Below are positions 52,252-61,708 of a stretch of DNA of 64,000 nucleotides, one piece after another. Source of the DNA: JBGPHT01 sp041484525 (GTDB lineage Bacteria > Acidobacteriota > Terriglobia > Bryobacterales > Bryobacteraceae); contig JBGPHT010000002.1 of the NCBI GenBank assembly GCA_041484525.1, positions 57,932 through 121,931 of the forward strand. Reading direction: 5' to 3'. Made by a program: the position numbers and the translations under genes. A model generated the notes under the pieces. That model saw only the letters and a list, made by a program, of their open reading frames with translations, was not told the origin of the DNA and made no database searches. Positions within the stretch are counted from its first letter, which is position 1, and each line of letters opens with the position of its first letter.

Positions 52252-53295
52252 CTATCGCTTATGAATTCTGACCATGCTGCGGTCGACAGACTTAATGTCC
52301 ACCCTCCCGCACATCGCCATGTCGCGGGCAAGTTCAGACTGAATTAGCTCGATCACATTTTGCACGCCCGCCGCCCCGTAAGCCGCCAGCGCCCACAATG
52401 CGGGACGGCCCAGCAGAACGGCATGCGCTCCCAAAGCAATCGCCTTCAGCACATCGCTCCCCAATCGAAAACTCCCATCGATTAGGATCGACGCCTTCCC
52501 GCCCACAGCATCCGCAATCGACGGCAGAACCTCGATGGGAGAAGCCACTCCGGGAATGGCTCGCGCCGCATAATTGGAAACGACGATTCCTTGTACACCC
52601 ATCGCGACAGCCTTCTCCGCTTCTTCCGGGCTCATGATGCCCTTCAGCACGACAGGCACACTGGTGCCTTGGCGCAAACGGTCGATGGCGCGCCAGTCCA
52701 CACCAGCCGTAAGCGGGGATTGCTCCGCGGTCCCGAGTGTGACACAAACTACTTTGCATCCAGCCTTCACCGCGGTCTGCACGCGGCTGCGGACCTCGTT
52801 GATGTCCGGTTCCAGATAGACCTGATACCAGAGCGGCGTCTTGGCCTGGGCGGCAATCTGCTCGATGGGATAGCTGGAACGGCCGGCTACCACCATTACG
52901 GCTTTGGCGGCGGAGGCGCCGCGCGCCATGGCTAACTCCCCCTCCGGATGGTAGCGTTTCTGCTGCGCGGTGGGACCAACCAGGATGGGCGTAAACAGGC
53001 TTTGCCCGAATAGCTCGGTGGTCAGATCCAACTTCAGGGTGTCTACCATCAGGCGCGGCCGGAAGGTGATCCGCTCGAATGCGCTGCGCTCGCTGCCCGC
53101 GATCTCGGCAAATATCAGGCTGGCCAGCTTACGCTGCGCGATGGCCTCGAATTCCGCCGCGTTAACCAACTCCTGCACCGGTGGTATCCGCCCCGGAGGC
53201 TCCCCCGCCAGCTTTTGCGCACGCAGCAGCGGCCGCGCGGCCGCCAGCGATCCACTGCCTGCCAGGACCTGTCGCCTGGTGAATGCGAGCTTCAC
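52252..53295 (-). CDS. LldD-like flavoprotein lacking the catalytic histidine
   Basis: GTG 53295 overlaps the stop of the upstream paralogue (GTGA). The 347-residue product has a Tat-like leader (FTRRQVLAGSGSLAAA) and the FMN-dependent alpha-hydroxy-acid dehydrogenase barrel, with LWYQVY, VVLKGIMSPEEA and SILIDGSFRLGSDVLKAIALGA. The catalytic S-N-H-G-G-R motif reads SNYAAR, and the T-V-D strand reads TLGT. FMN binding may persist, while hydride/proton transfer by the His-based mechanism should not. It is the counterpart of domain 2 of 43071-45365. Confidence 0.78.
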   Translation of the reverse strand: MKLAFTRRQVLAGSGSLAAARPLLRAQKLAGEPPGRIPPVQELVNAAEFEAIAQRKLASLIFAEIAGSERSAFERITFRPRLMVDTLKLDLTTELFGQSLFTPILVGPTAQQKRYHPEGELAMARGASAAKAVMVVAGRSSYPIEQIAAQAKTPLWYQVYLEPDINEVRSRVQTAVKAGCKVVCVTLGTAEQSPLTAGVDWRAIDRLRQGTSVPVVLKGIMSPEEAEKAVAMGVQGIVVSNYAARAIPGVASPIEVLPSIADAVGGKASILIDGSFRLGSDVLKAIALGAHAVLLGRPALWALAAYGAAGVQNVIELIQSELARDMAMCGRVDIKSVDRSMVRIHKR

Positions 53296-54470
53296 GGAAA
53301 ATCCGTCCTCACCAACGTGTGGTCGATGGATGCGATGGTCGGCCGGCCGGTGTAGGCCATGGCCTGCGCCAGTTCGCCTTGCATGATTTCGAGAATCCGC
53401 TGAACGCCTTCCGCACCGTAAGCACCCAGCCCCCAGCGTGGCACGCGGCCCAGACACACCGCACTGGCGCCCAGCGCCAGGGCCTTCAGAATATCGGCGC
53501 CGCGGCGAACCCCGCTGTCAAACAGGATCGGTACCTTGCCGCCGACGGCGTCGACAATCTCCGGCAACACTTCCAAAGTCGAAGGCCCGTAATCCAGCGA
53601 GCGCCCGCCGTGGTTCGATACATAGATGCCATCGAGGCCGTGATCGAGGCACCGCTTGGCGTCTTCGGCCGTTGTAATTCCCTTAGCCAGCATCGGCACT
53701 TTCACCATCGGGCGGATCTGGTCGAAGAACTTCCACGTGTACCACAGGCGCTCCTCGGGAAGCCGGTAAGGATTGCGTGGCGCGGTGCGCCGGGTAGCGG
53801 GAGTGCGCGCGCCCAGATTGCGGTCGTGCCGGTTGCGTTCGTACTCGGCCGCCTGCTGATCGATGGTCACGACCACGGCCGCGGCGCCCGCTTGTTGTAC
53901 CTTCTCCAGCACGTCTCGATTGGCATCCAGTTGTTGCTTGGGGTAAAGCTGAAACCACAACACACCCTTCGCCGCTGTCGCGATTTTCTCAAACGGAAAG
54001 CTGGACACATTGCTCACGATGTATGGTGTGGATGCCGCGGCCGCCCCTTTGTAAGTGGCCAGTTCGCCATCCGGGTGAAGCATGCTGTGCCCGGCTGACG
54101 GAGAGACCATGATCGGGAACGCCATTTTGGTGCCCAGGACCTCGGTCGATGTTTGCAGCGGACTCGCATCCAGGACCCGCTTGGGTACGAGTTCCACCCA
54201 ATCGAAGGCCTCGCGGTTCCGGCGGAGCGTAAACTCGCTGTCCGCTCCGTACGCCGTGTAATCGTAGGCGGACCGCGGCACTTTGGCGTACGCGACGGGC
54301 TCGAAATCAAATGCCGTAGTCAACTCGGCTAGCCCCGGAACCCGGCTGTGATCGCGAAACAGATCCTGCTGCGAGCGGAGCAGCGGCGAGCCCGCCAGAA
54401 ATCCGGCCATGGCTCGAAATGCACTCCGTCGGTTCAGGCTGTTGGCCCACGCTGGATCGGGTTTTGGCAC
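53292..54470 (-). CDS. FMN-dependent alpha-hydroxy-acid dehydrogenase-like protein, Tat-exported
   Basis: The 392-residue protein has a Tat-like leader (LNRRSAFRAMAGFLAGSPLL) and the full LldD/glycolate-oxidase active-site set: YDYTAYG at the N-terminus, LWFQLY, VTID, MLAKGIT (Lys), SNHGGRSLD (His, Arg) and FDSGVRRGADILKALALGA (FMN phosphate). It should oxidise an (S)-2-hydroxy acid; the substrate cannot be told. It is the first gene of a pair with the His-less paralogue and corresponds to domain 1 of 43071-45365. Confidence 0.85.
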   Translation of the reverse strand: MPKPDPAWANSLNRRSAFRAMAGFLAGSPLLRSQQDLFRDHSRVPGLAELTTAFDFEPVAYAKVPRSAYDYTAYGADSEFTLRRNREAFDWVELVPKRVLDASPLQTSTEVLGTKMAFPIMVSPSAGHSMLHPDGELATYKGAAAASTPYIVSNVSSFPFEKIATAAKGVLWFQLYPKQQLDANRDVLEKVQQAGAAAVVVTIDQQAAEYERNRHDRNLGARTPATRRTAPRNPYRLPEERLWYTWKFFDQIRPMVKVPMLAKGITTAEDAKRCLDHGLDGIYVSNHGGRSLDYGPSTLEVLPEIVDAVGGKVPILFDSGVRRGADILKALALGASAVCLGRVPRWGLGAYGAEGVQRILEIMQGELAQAMAYTGRPTIASIDHTLVRTDFP

Positions 54471-54593
54471 CTTCCCTCCGTCGTGGGAGAAGTTTAGAAC
54501 AGCGGGCGATGAGTGTCAAGGAACGCGACACGCGTGCGATTCAGGAACCGTTTCGAAGCGCGGCCGACTACGACGCACGCCCCGCCCGTTACA

Positions 54594-57500
54594 ATGGTGA
54601 GTTCCTCATCAATGACCCTCGCAGCGAAGCTGGCCTTCTATTTCGAAAAACGAACCCAGGTTATGGGGAGAGGTCTGTTCCTCGACGACGCCGTGAACGT
54701 CACGAGTGCCGGCCCGGCTTATCTGCACGCGGAGGTGTATGCGGGACGAAGCCACGATGTCCACCTCACGTTTCAGGATCGGAATCTGCGCGTGGCGTGC
54801 GAGTGCGGTTACTTCCGGGACAGCGGGGAATGCAAGCATCTCTGGGCGGCCATACTCGAGGCGGACAAGCGAGGCGCGCTGACCGAGGCTGCAAATGCCG
54901 CCTACATCATCCTCCAACAGCAACTGAGTGGCCGCACGGCTCCCAGCGTGCGCTCCGACTACGGCCGGCGGCTAATCCAGACTGCGCCAGTGCGCCAGGT
55001 TCCGGCTTGGGAAGAGCACCTGTCGGCGATCCAGCGCGGGCTGCAGCAGAAGCGGCCGGAGACGGCAGGTTGGCCTCGCGAATTCGAGATTCAGTACGTC
55101 ATCGACGTGTCAGCGTCGAAGTCTTCGGGCGCTATCGTTCTCGAGCTGATGTCGCGATCGCGCAAGAAGAACGGTGAGTGGACCGTCTTAAAGGAATTCC
55201 GCATCAATGCCGCCCAGACCGGCTCGCTGCCGGACCCGGTCGACGTCGAGGCAATCACCGCCATGTTTGGCGGGCAGGAATCCTACGCATACATGTATGC
55301 TGCTTCCACCAGTTCGCCGGCGCGCAAAGCGCTGCCCCCGGTGCTTGCGCTGAAATTGATCCGGCTGCTCGCGCCCACCGGCCGGCTGGTGTACCGAAAC
55401 GACATCGCGGGGAAGATCGAGACCGTGGCATGGGATGACGGCGAGCCATGGAAGCTGTGGCTGGAAGTGCGGCAGGACGACCGCGACCAGTGGACGATCG
55501 CGGGCGCGCTTCGACGCGGCCCGGAGCGGATGGATCTGGCGGAGCCTTCGGTGATCCTGCAGAGCGGATTGCTGTTGGCCCACGGACGGTTGGCGCGGTT
55601 CGATGAGGCCGGCGTGTTCGCCTGGGTGCATCAACTCCGAATCGTGAAGCGGATTCCGTTTCCCGACCGCGAGCGCGATACGGTGCTGGCGAGGCTGCTC
55701 GAGTCGCCCCAGGTGCCGCCGATGGACGTGGACGAGGCCCTGCAATTCGAGCAGCGAAGAGTGCAGCCGCGCATGGGACTGCGGGTAACGCAACATCGTG
55801 AGCCGCTGGGCGAAGAGCAGTTTCGCGCGCATCTGCTGCTCGACTACGGCCGCGGGTGGACCGAAGATAAAGCGGGCAACGTCGGCGGAGTGTGGCTGCC
55901 CGAGGAGCGCGTCTTCCTGGCGCGGGACGAAGGGACGGAGACGAAGGCGCGGGCGACTCTCGAGGAACTGGGGCTCCGGCCCGAGGGTTATGGCGGTACG
56001 GGATGGAGGCTCAACTCCAAGTCGATGCCGCGCGTAGTCCGCGAGCTGGTTCGCACTGGCTGGCACGTGGAGGCTGAAGGCAAGGCGTTCCGCCGGCCCG
56101 GCGAGACGCGTGTGGACGTGCGCAGCGGCATCGACTGGTTCGAGCTGCACGCCGAGGTGGATTACGGCGGCGCCACCGCTACCCTTCCCCAGTTGCTGGC
56201 GGCGCGGCGGCGCGGCGACACCATGGTGCGGTTGGGCGACGGCTCGTTCGGACTCTTGCCTGAGGAATGGCTGCAGCGCTTCGCCCCTCTCGCGGGGCTC
56301 GGTTCGGATACCGAGGATCACCTGCGCTTCCAGAGGAACCAGGCCGGTCTGCTGGATGCCTTGCTCGCGTCGCAGCCGGAGGTTCGCGTCGACGAAGTAT
56401 TCGAGCGCGCCCGCGAGCGCATGCGCTCGTTCGAGGGCGTGAAGGCAGCGGCGCAGCCCGCGGGCTTCGTCGGGCAACTCCGCGATTATCAGCGGGAAGG
56501 CCTTGGGTGGATGGAGTTCCTCCGCGAATTCGGCTTCGGCGGCTGCCTCGCCGACGACATGGGCGTGGGCAAGACGGCACAGGTCCTGGCGGTGCTCGAG
56601 ACGCGGCGCTTGGAAGGCAAGGGGCCCTCGCTGGTGGTGGCGCCGAAATCGCTGATGTTCAACTGGCGGGCCGAATCGGCGCGCTTCACGCCGCAGTTGC
56701 GCGTGCTCGATCACACCGGCCTCACGCGCGATACGGAGCTGATCGCGAAGCACGACATGATCCTGACCACCTACGGCACCCTGCTGCGTGACGCGGCGGC
56801 ACTGTCGGAAATCGAATTCGACTACGTCGTGCTGGACGAAGCGCAAGCCGTGAAGAACGCATCCACCGCGTCCGCCAAGGCTGTCCGCTTGCTGCGCGGG
56901 CAGCATCGCCTGGCGCTGAGCGGTACACCGGTAGAGAACCATTTGGGTGAGTTGTGGAGCCTCTTCGAATTTCTGAACCCGGGAATGCTGGGCGAGGCAA
57001 AGGTACTCAAGATGGCGGGCGGGCTGGCGCGGAATCCGAGCGAGGAAGCGCGCCGCTTGTTGGCGCACGCCTTGCGGCCCTTCATCCTGAGACGCACCAA
57101 GCGGCAGGTGGCGCGCGAGCTGCCGGAAAAGACCGAGCAGACCATTTTCTGCGAGTTGGAAGGACCGCAGCGCAAGCAATACGACGAGCTGCGCGCGCAC
57201 TACCGGGAGACACTGCTGCAGCGCGTCAAGACGGACGGCCTGGGAAAATCGAAGATGCACGTGCTCGAAGCACTGTTGCGGCTGCGGCAGGCGGCGTGCC
57301 ATCCGGGATTATTAGATCCGAAACTTTGCGATCAGCCTAGCGCCAAACTCGACGTGCTGATGGATCAACTGGAGGAGCTGCGCGAAGAGGGCCACAAAGC
57401 GCTGGTCTTCTCGCAGTTCACGAGTCTGCTGGCGATCGTGCGTAGCCGCCTGGACGCCGCCGGTGTGAGGTACGAATATCTGGACGGCTCGACGCGCGAC

Positions 57501-57845
57501 CGGCAGTCGCACGTGGAAACATTCCAGAACGATCCGGATTGCGGGCTGTTTCTGATCAGCCTGAAGGCTGGCGGTCTGGGTCTGAACCTCACCGCGGCTG
57601 AGTACGTTTTTCTGCTGGACCCGTGGTGGAACCCCGCGGTGGAAGCGCAGGCCGTGGACCGCGCGCACCGCATCGGACAAACGCGCCAGGTGTTCGCCTA
57701 CCGGCTGATCGCGCGTGAGACGGTGGAAGAGAAGGTGCTCGAGTTACAGAAAACCAAACGCGACCTGGCGGATGCGATTCTCGGTGAGGACAACAGCCTC
57801 ATCCGCGACTTGAACCGCGAAGATCTGGAATTGCTGCTCTCGTAG
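54594..57845 (+). CDS. SWIM-domain SNF2-family helicase
   Basis: ATG 54594 or 54612 are both plausible (about 1080 residues). An N-terminal SWIM zinc finger (CECGYFRDSGECKHLW) is followed by a large middle region and a SNF2 ATPase: Walker A DDMGVGKTAQ, Walker B VLDEAQ, SGTPVENHLGELWSLFEF. The helicase-C half has ALVFSQFTSLL, YLDGSTRDRQ, LISLKAGGLGLNLT and AHRIGQTRQV. It is a complete bacterial HepA/RapA-like superfamily 2 translocase; the role in transcription recycling or repair is not determined. It is divergent from the flavoprotein pair. Confidence 0.9.
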   Translation: MVSSSSMTLAAKLAFYFEKRTQVMGRGLFLDDAVNVTSAGPAYLHAEVYAGRSHDVHLTFQDRNLRVACECGYFRDSGECKHLWAAILEADKRGALTEAANAAYIILQQQLSGRTAPSVRSDYGRRLIQTAPVRQVPAWEEHLSAIQRGLQQKRPETAGWPREFEIQYVIDVSASKSSGAIVLELMSRSRKKNGEWTVLKEFRINAAQTGSLPDPVDVEAITAMFGGQESYAYMYAASTSSPARKALPPVLALKLIRLLAPTGRLVYRNDIAGKIETVAWDDGEPWKLWLEVRQDDRDQWTIAGALRRGPERMDLAEPSVILQSGLLLAHGRLARFDEAGVFAWVHQLRIVKRIPFPDRERDTVLARLLESPQVPPMDVDEALQFEQRRVQPRMGLRVTQHREPLGEEQFRAHLLLDYGRGWTEDKAGNVGGVWLPEERVFLARDEGTETKARATLEELGLRPEGYGGTGWRLNSKSMPRVVRELVRTGWHVEAEGKAFRRPGETRVDVRSGIDWFELHAEVDYGGATATLPQLLAARRRGDTMVRLGDGSFGLLPEEWLQRFAPLAGLGSDTEDHLRFQRNQAGLLDALLASQPEVRVDEVFERARERMRSFEGVKAAAQPAGFVGQLRDYQREGLGWMEFLREFGFGGCLADDMGVGKTAQVLAVLETRRLEGKGPSLVVAPKSLMFNWRAESARFTPQLRVLDHTGLTRDTELIAKHDMILTTYGTLLRDAAALSEIEFDYVVLDEAQAVKNASTASAKAVRLLRGQHRLALSGTPVENHLGELWSLFEFLNPGMLGEAKVLKMAGGLARNPSEEARRLLAHALRPFILRRTKRQVARELPEKTEQTIFCELEGPQRKQYDELRAHYRETLLQRVKTDGLGKSKMHVLEALLRLRQAACHPGLLDPKLCDQPSAKLDVLMDQLEELREEGHKALVFSQFTSLLAIVRSRLDAAGVRYEYLDGSTRDRQSHVETFQNDPDCGLFLISLKAGGLGLNLTAAEYVFLLDPWWNPAVEAQAVDRAHRIGQTRQVFAYRLIARETVEEKVLELQKTKRDLADAILGEDNSLIRDLNREDLELLLS

Positions 57846-57849
57846 AAGC

Positions 57850-59718
57850 CTACTTCACCCAGATCGTAATCCCCGGAATGCTCGCAGTGCCGCCGACCGT
57901 TACGACCACGCCAGCCTGGACTGGCTGCGTTTCCAACGGAACATCGGCGGGAACCCGGGCATTGATCTGCGAGACTCCGACCAGTCCGGGCGCGGCGCCG
58001 GCGAAAAGGACCTCGGCTGAACGGTTGCCGATCGTCACCGTCGCCTTCAACGCTAGCGGGTCGGCCTGTGTGGCCAACACTCCCGTCACGCTGGGCGGCG
58101 CCGTCTGCCCCAGGCCGGTCGCAAACAGCGAAACGATCGAGCCGCGCGGCGCCGCGTGCGACGAACCGTTGATGCTGCCGTCTTCGTTGATCGCGGCTGC
58201 CTGCGAAACAGCCGTGTGCCACAGGAAACCGGGGGAAACGTCAAGCACAGGAAGCTCGAGCTTGTTGGACGGCACTCCGCGGTAGACCAGTTGCACGACA
58301 GTCGATTTCTTCCCTGCGATCTCATAGGGCACCTGTACGTTCGTCTGATAGTAGCCGGCCAGCAGCATGGGCGCGGCGATGCCGTCGAAGAATACCTGCG
58401 TGTCCCCCAGCGTAGTTGTGACGCGGCCATTCTCATCCAGACGGGCGCCCACCGGATCGGCGGGACCGACCAACTGGCCGTAGATCGACATCAGCTCTCC
58501 CGGCGCCGGTGGGCCGACATACAGCGTGGCGGCACTGGCAATCAGGTTGACATCGAGCGAGCCGAAACCGTTGGGGTCGCCCGTCACCCAGAGCAGGATC
58601 ACGCGTCCGATCCCGATGCGCGGATTCACCACGCCATCGCAGGTCCAGCCGCCGATCAGGTCGGTGGGAGAATCATCGGTGAAGTTCTGAATCAGGCTGG
58701 CGGGTCCGAAATCGGTGGCGGCCCACGAAATGTCGCGCAGGTTGAAGTAGGCCAGCGTCTGATACAGAAGGTTCGTAGCCTGGTCCACGCTCCCGGGAAT
58801 CGCGCGGCAGGCGGCGCTCATCTGGCCGAACGGCATCCCCCATTCCCCAGCAATCACGGGAAAGGTCGCCGCCATAAAACCGAAATTGGCGTTACGCGCC
58901 CCATCTGTCACGCCGTGATCGTAAAAAGGGTGGACCTCGTAGAGAATGTTGGCGTCGCGTAGGTATGCGTCGGGCCCGAAGCCCTGGAAGTCTTGCGTGT
59001 CGTGGAACGACGAGGCCGCGATGATCTGCGTCGCGCCCACACCGCGAATAGCGTCCACCAGCGCCTGCATCCCGACCGTGCTTCGGCCTTGCGTGAGGGC
59101 CCCGCCTTTCAGCCACACCTGCCACTCGGAAGCGCGGCGCACGGTGGGGACGGCGCCCGCGATGTTGCGCGTGGAAGGCTCGTGATAGAGCGAGAACACC
59201 ATCAGCGGCGCATCCTTGAATGCGCTCGCGCACGCTTTCCAGAAGTCGGGCAGGATCGCGCTGGGAAGTCCGATGTCGTCGGGCGCGCCGGAGCGGGCAT
59301 CTTCTTCCGCGGCGAGGATCACCACCAGCCCTTCCTGATTGGCGGCCGCCGCTGCTGCCTTGACGCGGTCGAGATAGCGCTGGCCGTCGCGCTTCCAGAT
59401 CCACGGACTCACCGGAAGGCGCACGGCGTTCATGTTCCATCGCTGCTGGATCACGCGAAACGTGAACGACGTCATCGCCTGCTGCGCGTCCAGATCCACC
59501 TTGGCCGGCGTGAACGATTCGAGCCCCGGCATGTTGACGCCCGTCAGCAGGAACCGCTGCCCGTCGGAATCGCGCAGCAGGTTGCCATCCACGCGCAGCG
59601 GCGGCTTGGGCAGATAGACCGGCGGGGCATGCGCGCGCAGCAGAGTCGCGAATCCGCAGCCGAGAAAAAACAGGAGCCGAGACCGCGTAACTTTACACAA
59701 GTAAGCCTGAAGAGCCAA
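57850..59718 (-). CDS. secreted GH5-like glycoside hydrolase with TIGR03437-like C-terminal domain
   Basis: The 622-residue protein has a signal peptide (LLFFLGCGFATLLRAHA). The catalytic domain has GVNMPGLES, NMNAVRLPVSPWIW, the acid/base Glu in SLYHEPS and the nucleophile Glu in VIAGEWGMPF, the clan A/GH5 arrangement. From about residue 395 (DVNLIASAATLYVGPPAPGE) the shared C-terminal module follows. It probably cleaves a plant or microbial beta-glycan outside the cell; the SLYHEP in place of the usual N-E-P suggests a divergent subfamily. Convergent with the helicase, 4 bp apart. Confidence 0.78.
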   Translation of the reverse strand: MALQAYLCKVTRSRLLFFLGCGFATLLRAHAPPVYLPKPPLRVDGNLLRDSDGQRFLLTGVNMPGLESFTPAKVDLDAQQAMTSFTFRVIQQRWNMNAVRLPVSPWIWKRDGQRYLDRVKAAAAAANQEGLVVILAAEEDARSGAPDDIGLPSAILPDFWKACASAFKDAPLMVFSLYHEPSTRNIAGAVPTVRRASEWQVWLKGGALTQGRSTVGMQALVDAIRGVGATQIIAASSFHDTQDFQGFGPDAYLRDANILYEVHPFYDHGVTDGARNANFGFMAATFPVIAGEWGMPFGQMSAACRAIPGSVDQATNLLYQTLAYFNLRDISWAATDFGPASLIQNFTDDSPTDLIGGWTCDGVVNPRIGIGRVILLWVTGDPNGFGSLDVNLIASAATLYVGPPAPGELMSIYGQLVGPADPVGARLDENGRVTTTLGDTQVFFDGIAAPMLLAGYYQTNVQVPYEIAGKKSTVVQLVYRGVPSNKLELPVLDVSPGFLWHTAVSQAAAINEDGSINGSSHAAPRGSIVSLFATGLGQTAPPSVTGVLATQADPLALKATVTIGNRSAEVLFAGAAPGLVGVSQINARVPADVPLETQPVQAGVVVTVGGTASIPGITIWVK

Positions 59719-59770
59719 CTGAGTTCATCGTAAACTTTAGCAAATAGGGCCCTCGCGAGTCTGCGCCGGA

Positions 59771-61708
59771 GTGTTAATTTCGGCCGTGCTCCTCAGTGCA
59801 CAATCGGGAATTATCACTACGATAGCCGGACGCACACTCGTGAATGGTGCGCCCGTTCGCGGCTTCGACGGCGACAACGGTCCCGCCACCGCCGCGGCGC
59901 TCGCGCTGGCGAATTTCCAGAACACTTGCGATCCCAACCGTTTCGAACAGACCAGCCACATCTCGGTGGATGCGAAGGGCAACATTTATCTCACGGACTC
60001 CGACAATCAGCGCGTGCGGCGGATCGACGCATCCGGAGTCATCACCACGGTCGCGGGCACTGGCGACGCGCCGCAGACCAACAGCCGCTGCGAGCCCACG
60101 GGCCCCATCGGGGACGGCGGCGCCGCCGTCAGCGCGCGCCTCTTCAATCCCGCTGATGTGATCCCCGATTCCAAAGGGAACCTGCTGATCGCGGACCAGC
60201 AGAATAATCGCATCCGGCAGGTGAGCGCGGCGGGCAACATCATCACTATCGCCGGGAGCGGTCTGCACAATCTCTTCGCGCCCGGAATTCCAGCTACCTC
60301 GTCGCCCATGGACTGGCCCAGCAGCCTCGCGCTCGACGCGAACGGCGTGTTGTATTTTGCAGAGCTGCATAGCAGCCGGATCGGGAAGATCGGCGCCGAT
60401 GGACGCCTGGGCATCGCGGCGGGCATTGGGTTCCCCGGCTACAGCGGCGACTTGGGCCTAGCCACCGCGGCGCGACTCAGTAAGCCCGCGGGCATCGCCA
60501 TCGACCGCACGGGCAATCTGCTGATCGCGGACACCGGCAACCATCGCATACGCAAAGTAGCGGCCGACGGCGCCATCACTACCATCGCAGGCAACGGCCA
60601 GCAGTCGTTCTGCGGCGACGGCGGACCCGCCAACCAAGCCTGCCTCAACACCCCCATGGACGTGAAACCCGACGGTCTCGGCAACATATATATAGCGGAC
60701 ACGGGAAACCATCGGATCCGTCGCATCGATCCGGCGGGAATCATCTCGACCGTCGCCGGCACCGGACTGCCCACTCGAGGGCCGGACGGTGTTGCCGGCA
60801 CGGCGAGCGCTCTGAACTATCCCAGCGCTCTGGCAGTAGATGCGAACAACGATCTCTACATCGTCGATTGGCAAAACTATCTCATTCGCAAGTTGACGTT
60901 CGGCGCGTTCCTCTCCTCCGCCGGTATCGTGAACGGCGCCAGTTTCGTCGCACCAGTGGCTCCAGGCGCCATCATTTCGCTGTTCGGCGCGAACTTGGCG
61001 GGTGCCACGGCGCAGGCCGCTGGCACATCGTGGCCGCTCGAACTGGGCGGAGTTGCCGTCGAAATCAACGGCGCGCGCATTCCCCTCTACGTCGTCTCGC
61101 CCGGACAGATCAACGCGCAACTCCCTTACGAGGCACCTCCCGGCCCCGCCACCGCGGTCGTGGTAACGCCCAGTGGACGGAGCGCGACAGTGCCATTCAC
61201 CATTGCGCGCGCCGCGCCGGGCTCTTTCACCTACGCCGGTTCCGACCGCGCCATCGCACTGAATCAGGACGGTACCATCAACTCAGTGGACCTCCCCGAA
61301 TCGCGCGGCCGGGTGATCGTCTGCTTTGTCACTGGCCTCGGCAGCGTAAGCCCGCCCGTGCCGACCGGCCAGCCCGCGTCCTTGGACACCTTGTCGAACG
61401 CGTCCGAAACATTTTCCGCAACCATCGGCGGCGCACCCGCGCAGGTCCTCTTCGCCGGCCTGACGCCCGCCTACATCGGGTTGGGTCAGGTCAACATCTT
61501 GATACCCTTCGACGCGCCGCTCGGCGATGCCGTCCCCATCCTCCTTCAAGCTGCGGGCCAGACCGCCAGATCCGCCACTGTGTCGATCCGCCTCCCGCTA
61601 GAGCCTCGACTGTCGGGGAGTGGCATGGGCAAATCGAACGAAGACGCGGCGCGGCCAGCGTCGGGGAATCGAGGATTTGCAACGCGCCTTCGACGGAGCG
61701 GCCAGTGA
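59771..61708 (+). CDS. secreted NHL-repeat propeller with TIGR03437-like C-terminal domain
   Basis: GTG 59771 gives 645 residues with a short signal (MLISAVLLSAQSG). Six or so NHL blades follow (IADQQNNRIRQV, IADTGNHRIRKV, and G-D-G-G-P-A-N-Q-A-C-L), then the shared C-terminal module from about residue 385 (SSAGIVNGASFVAPVAPGAI to VNILIPFDAPLGDAV). The last ~35 residues (from LEPRLSGSG) are unlike the module's usual end. Its stop overlaps the start of the next gene (GTGA at 61705-61708), which implies joint expression with the metal-associated proteins. Confidence 0.82.
   Translation: MLISAVLLSAQSGIITTIAGRTLVNGAPVRGFDGDNGPATAAALALANFQNTCDPNRFEQTSHISVDAKGNIYLTDSDNQRVRRIDASGVITTVAGTGDAPQTNSRCEPTGPIGDGGAAVSARLFNPADVIPDSKGNLLIADQQNNRIRQVSAAGNIITIAGSGLHNLFAPGIPATSSPMDWPSSLALDANGVLYFAELHSSRIGKIGADGRLGIAAGIGFPGYSGDLGLATAARLSKPAGIAIDRTGNLLIADTGNHRIRKVAADGAITTIAGNGQQSFCGDGGPANQACLNTPMDVKPDGLGNIYIADTGNHRIRRIDPAGIISTVAGTGLPTRGPDGVAGTASALNYPSALAVDANNDLYIVDWQNYLIRKLTFGAFLSSAGIVNGASFVAPVAPGAIISLFGANLAGATAQAAGTSWPLELGGVAVEINGARIPLYVVSPGQINAQLPYEAPPGPATAVVVTPSGRSATVPFTIARAAPGSFTYAGSDRAIALNQDGTINSVDLPESRGRVIVCFVTGLGSVSPPVPTGQPASLDTLSNASETFSATIGGAPAQVLFAGLTPAYIGLGQVNILIPFDAPLGDAVPILLQAAGQTARSATVSIRLPLEPRLSGSGMGKSNEDAARPASGNRGFATRLRRSGQ

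Noticed and set aside
55188..57302. 704-codon minus-strand open frame
   Set aside because: Antisense of the SNF2 helicase, with no recognisable motif.
60868..61704. Upstream extension of the YtkA/FixH-like frame
   Set aside because: Lies inside the NHL/TIGR03437 gene in another frame; the GTG at 61705 with a signal peptide is the real start.
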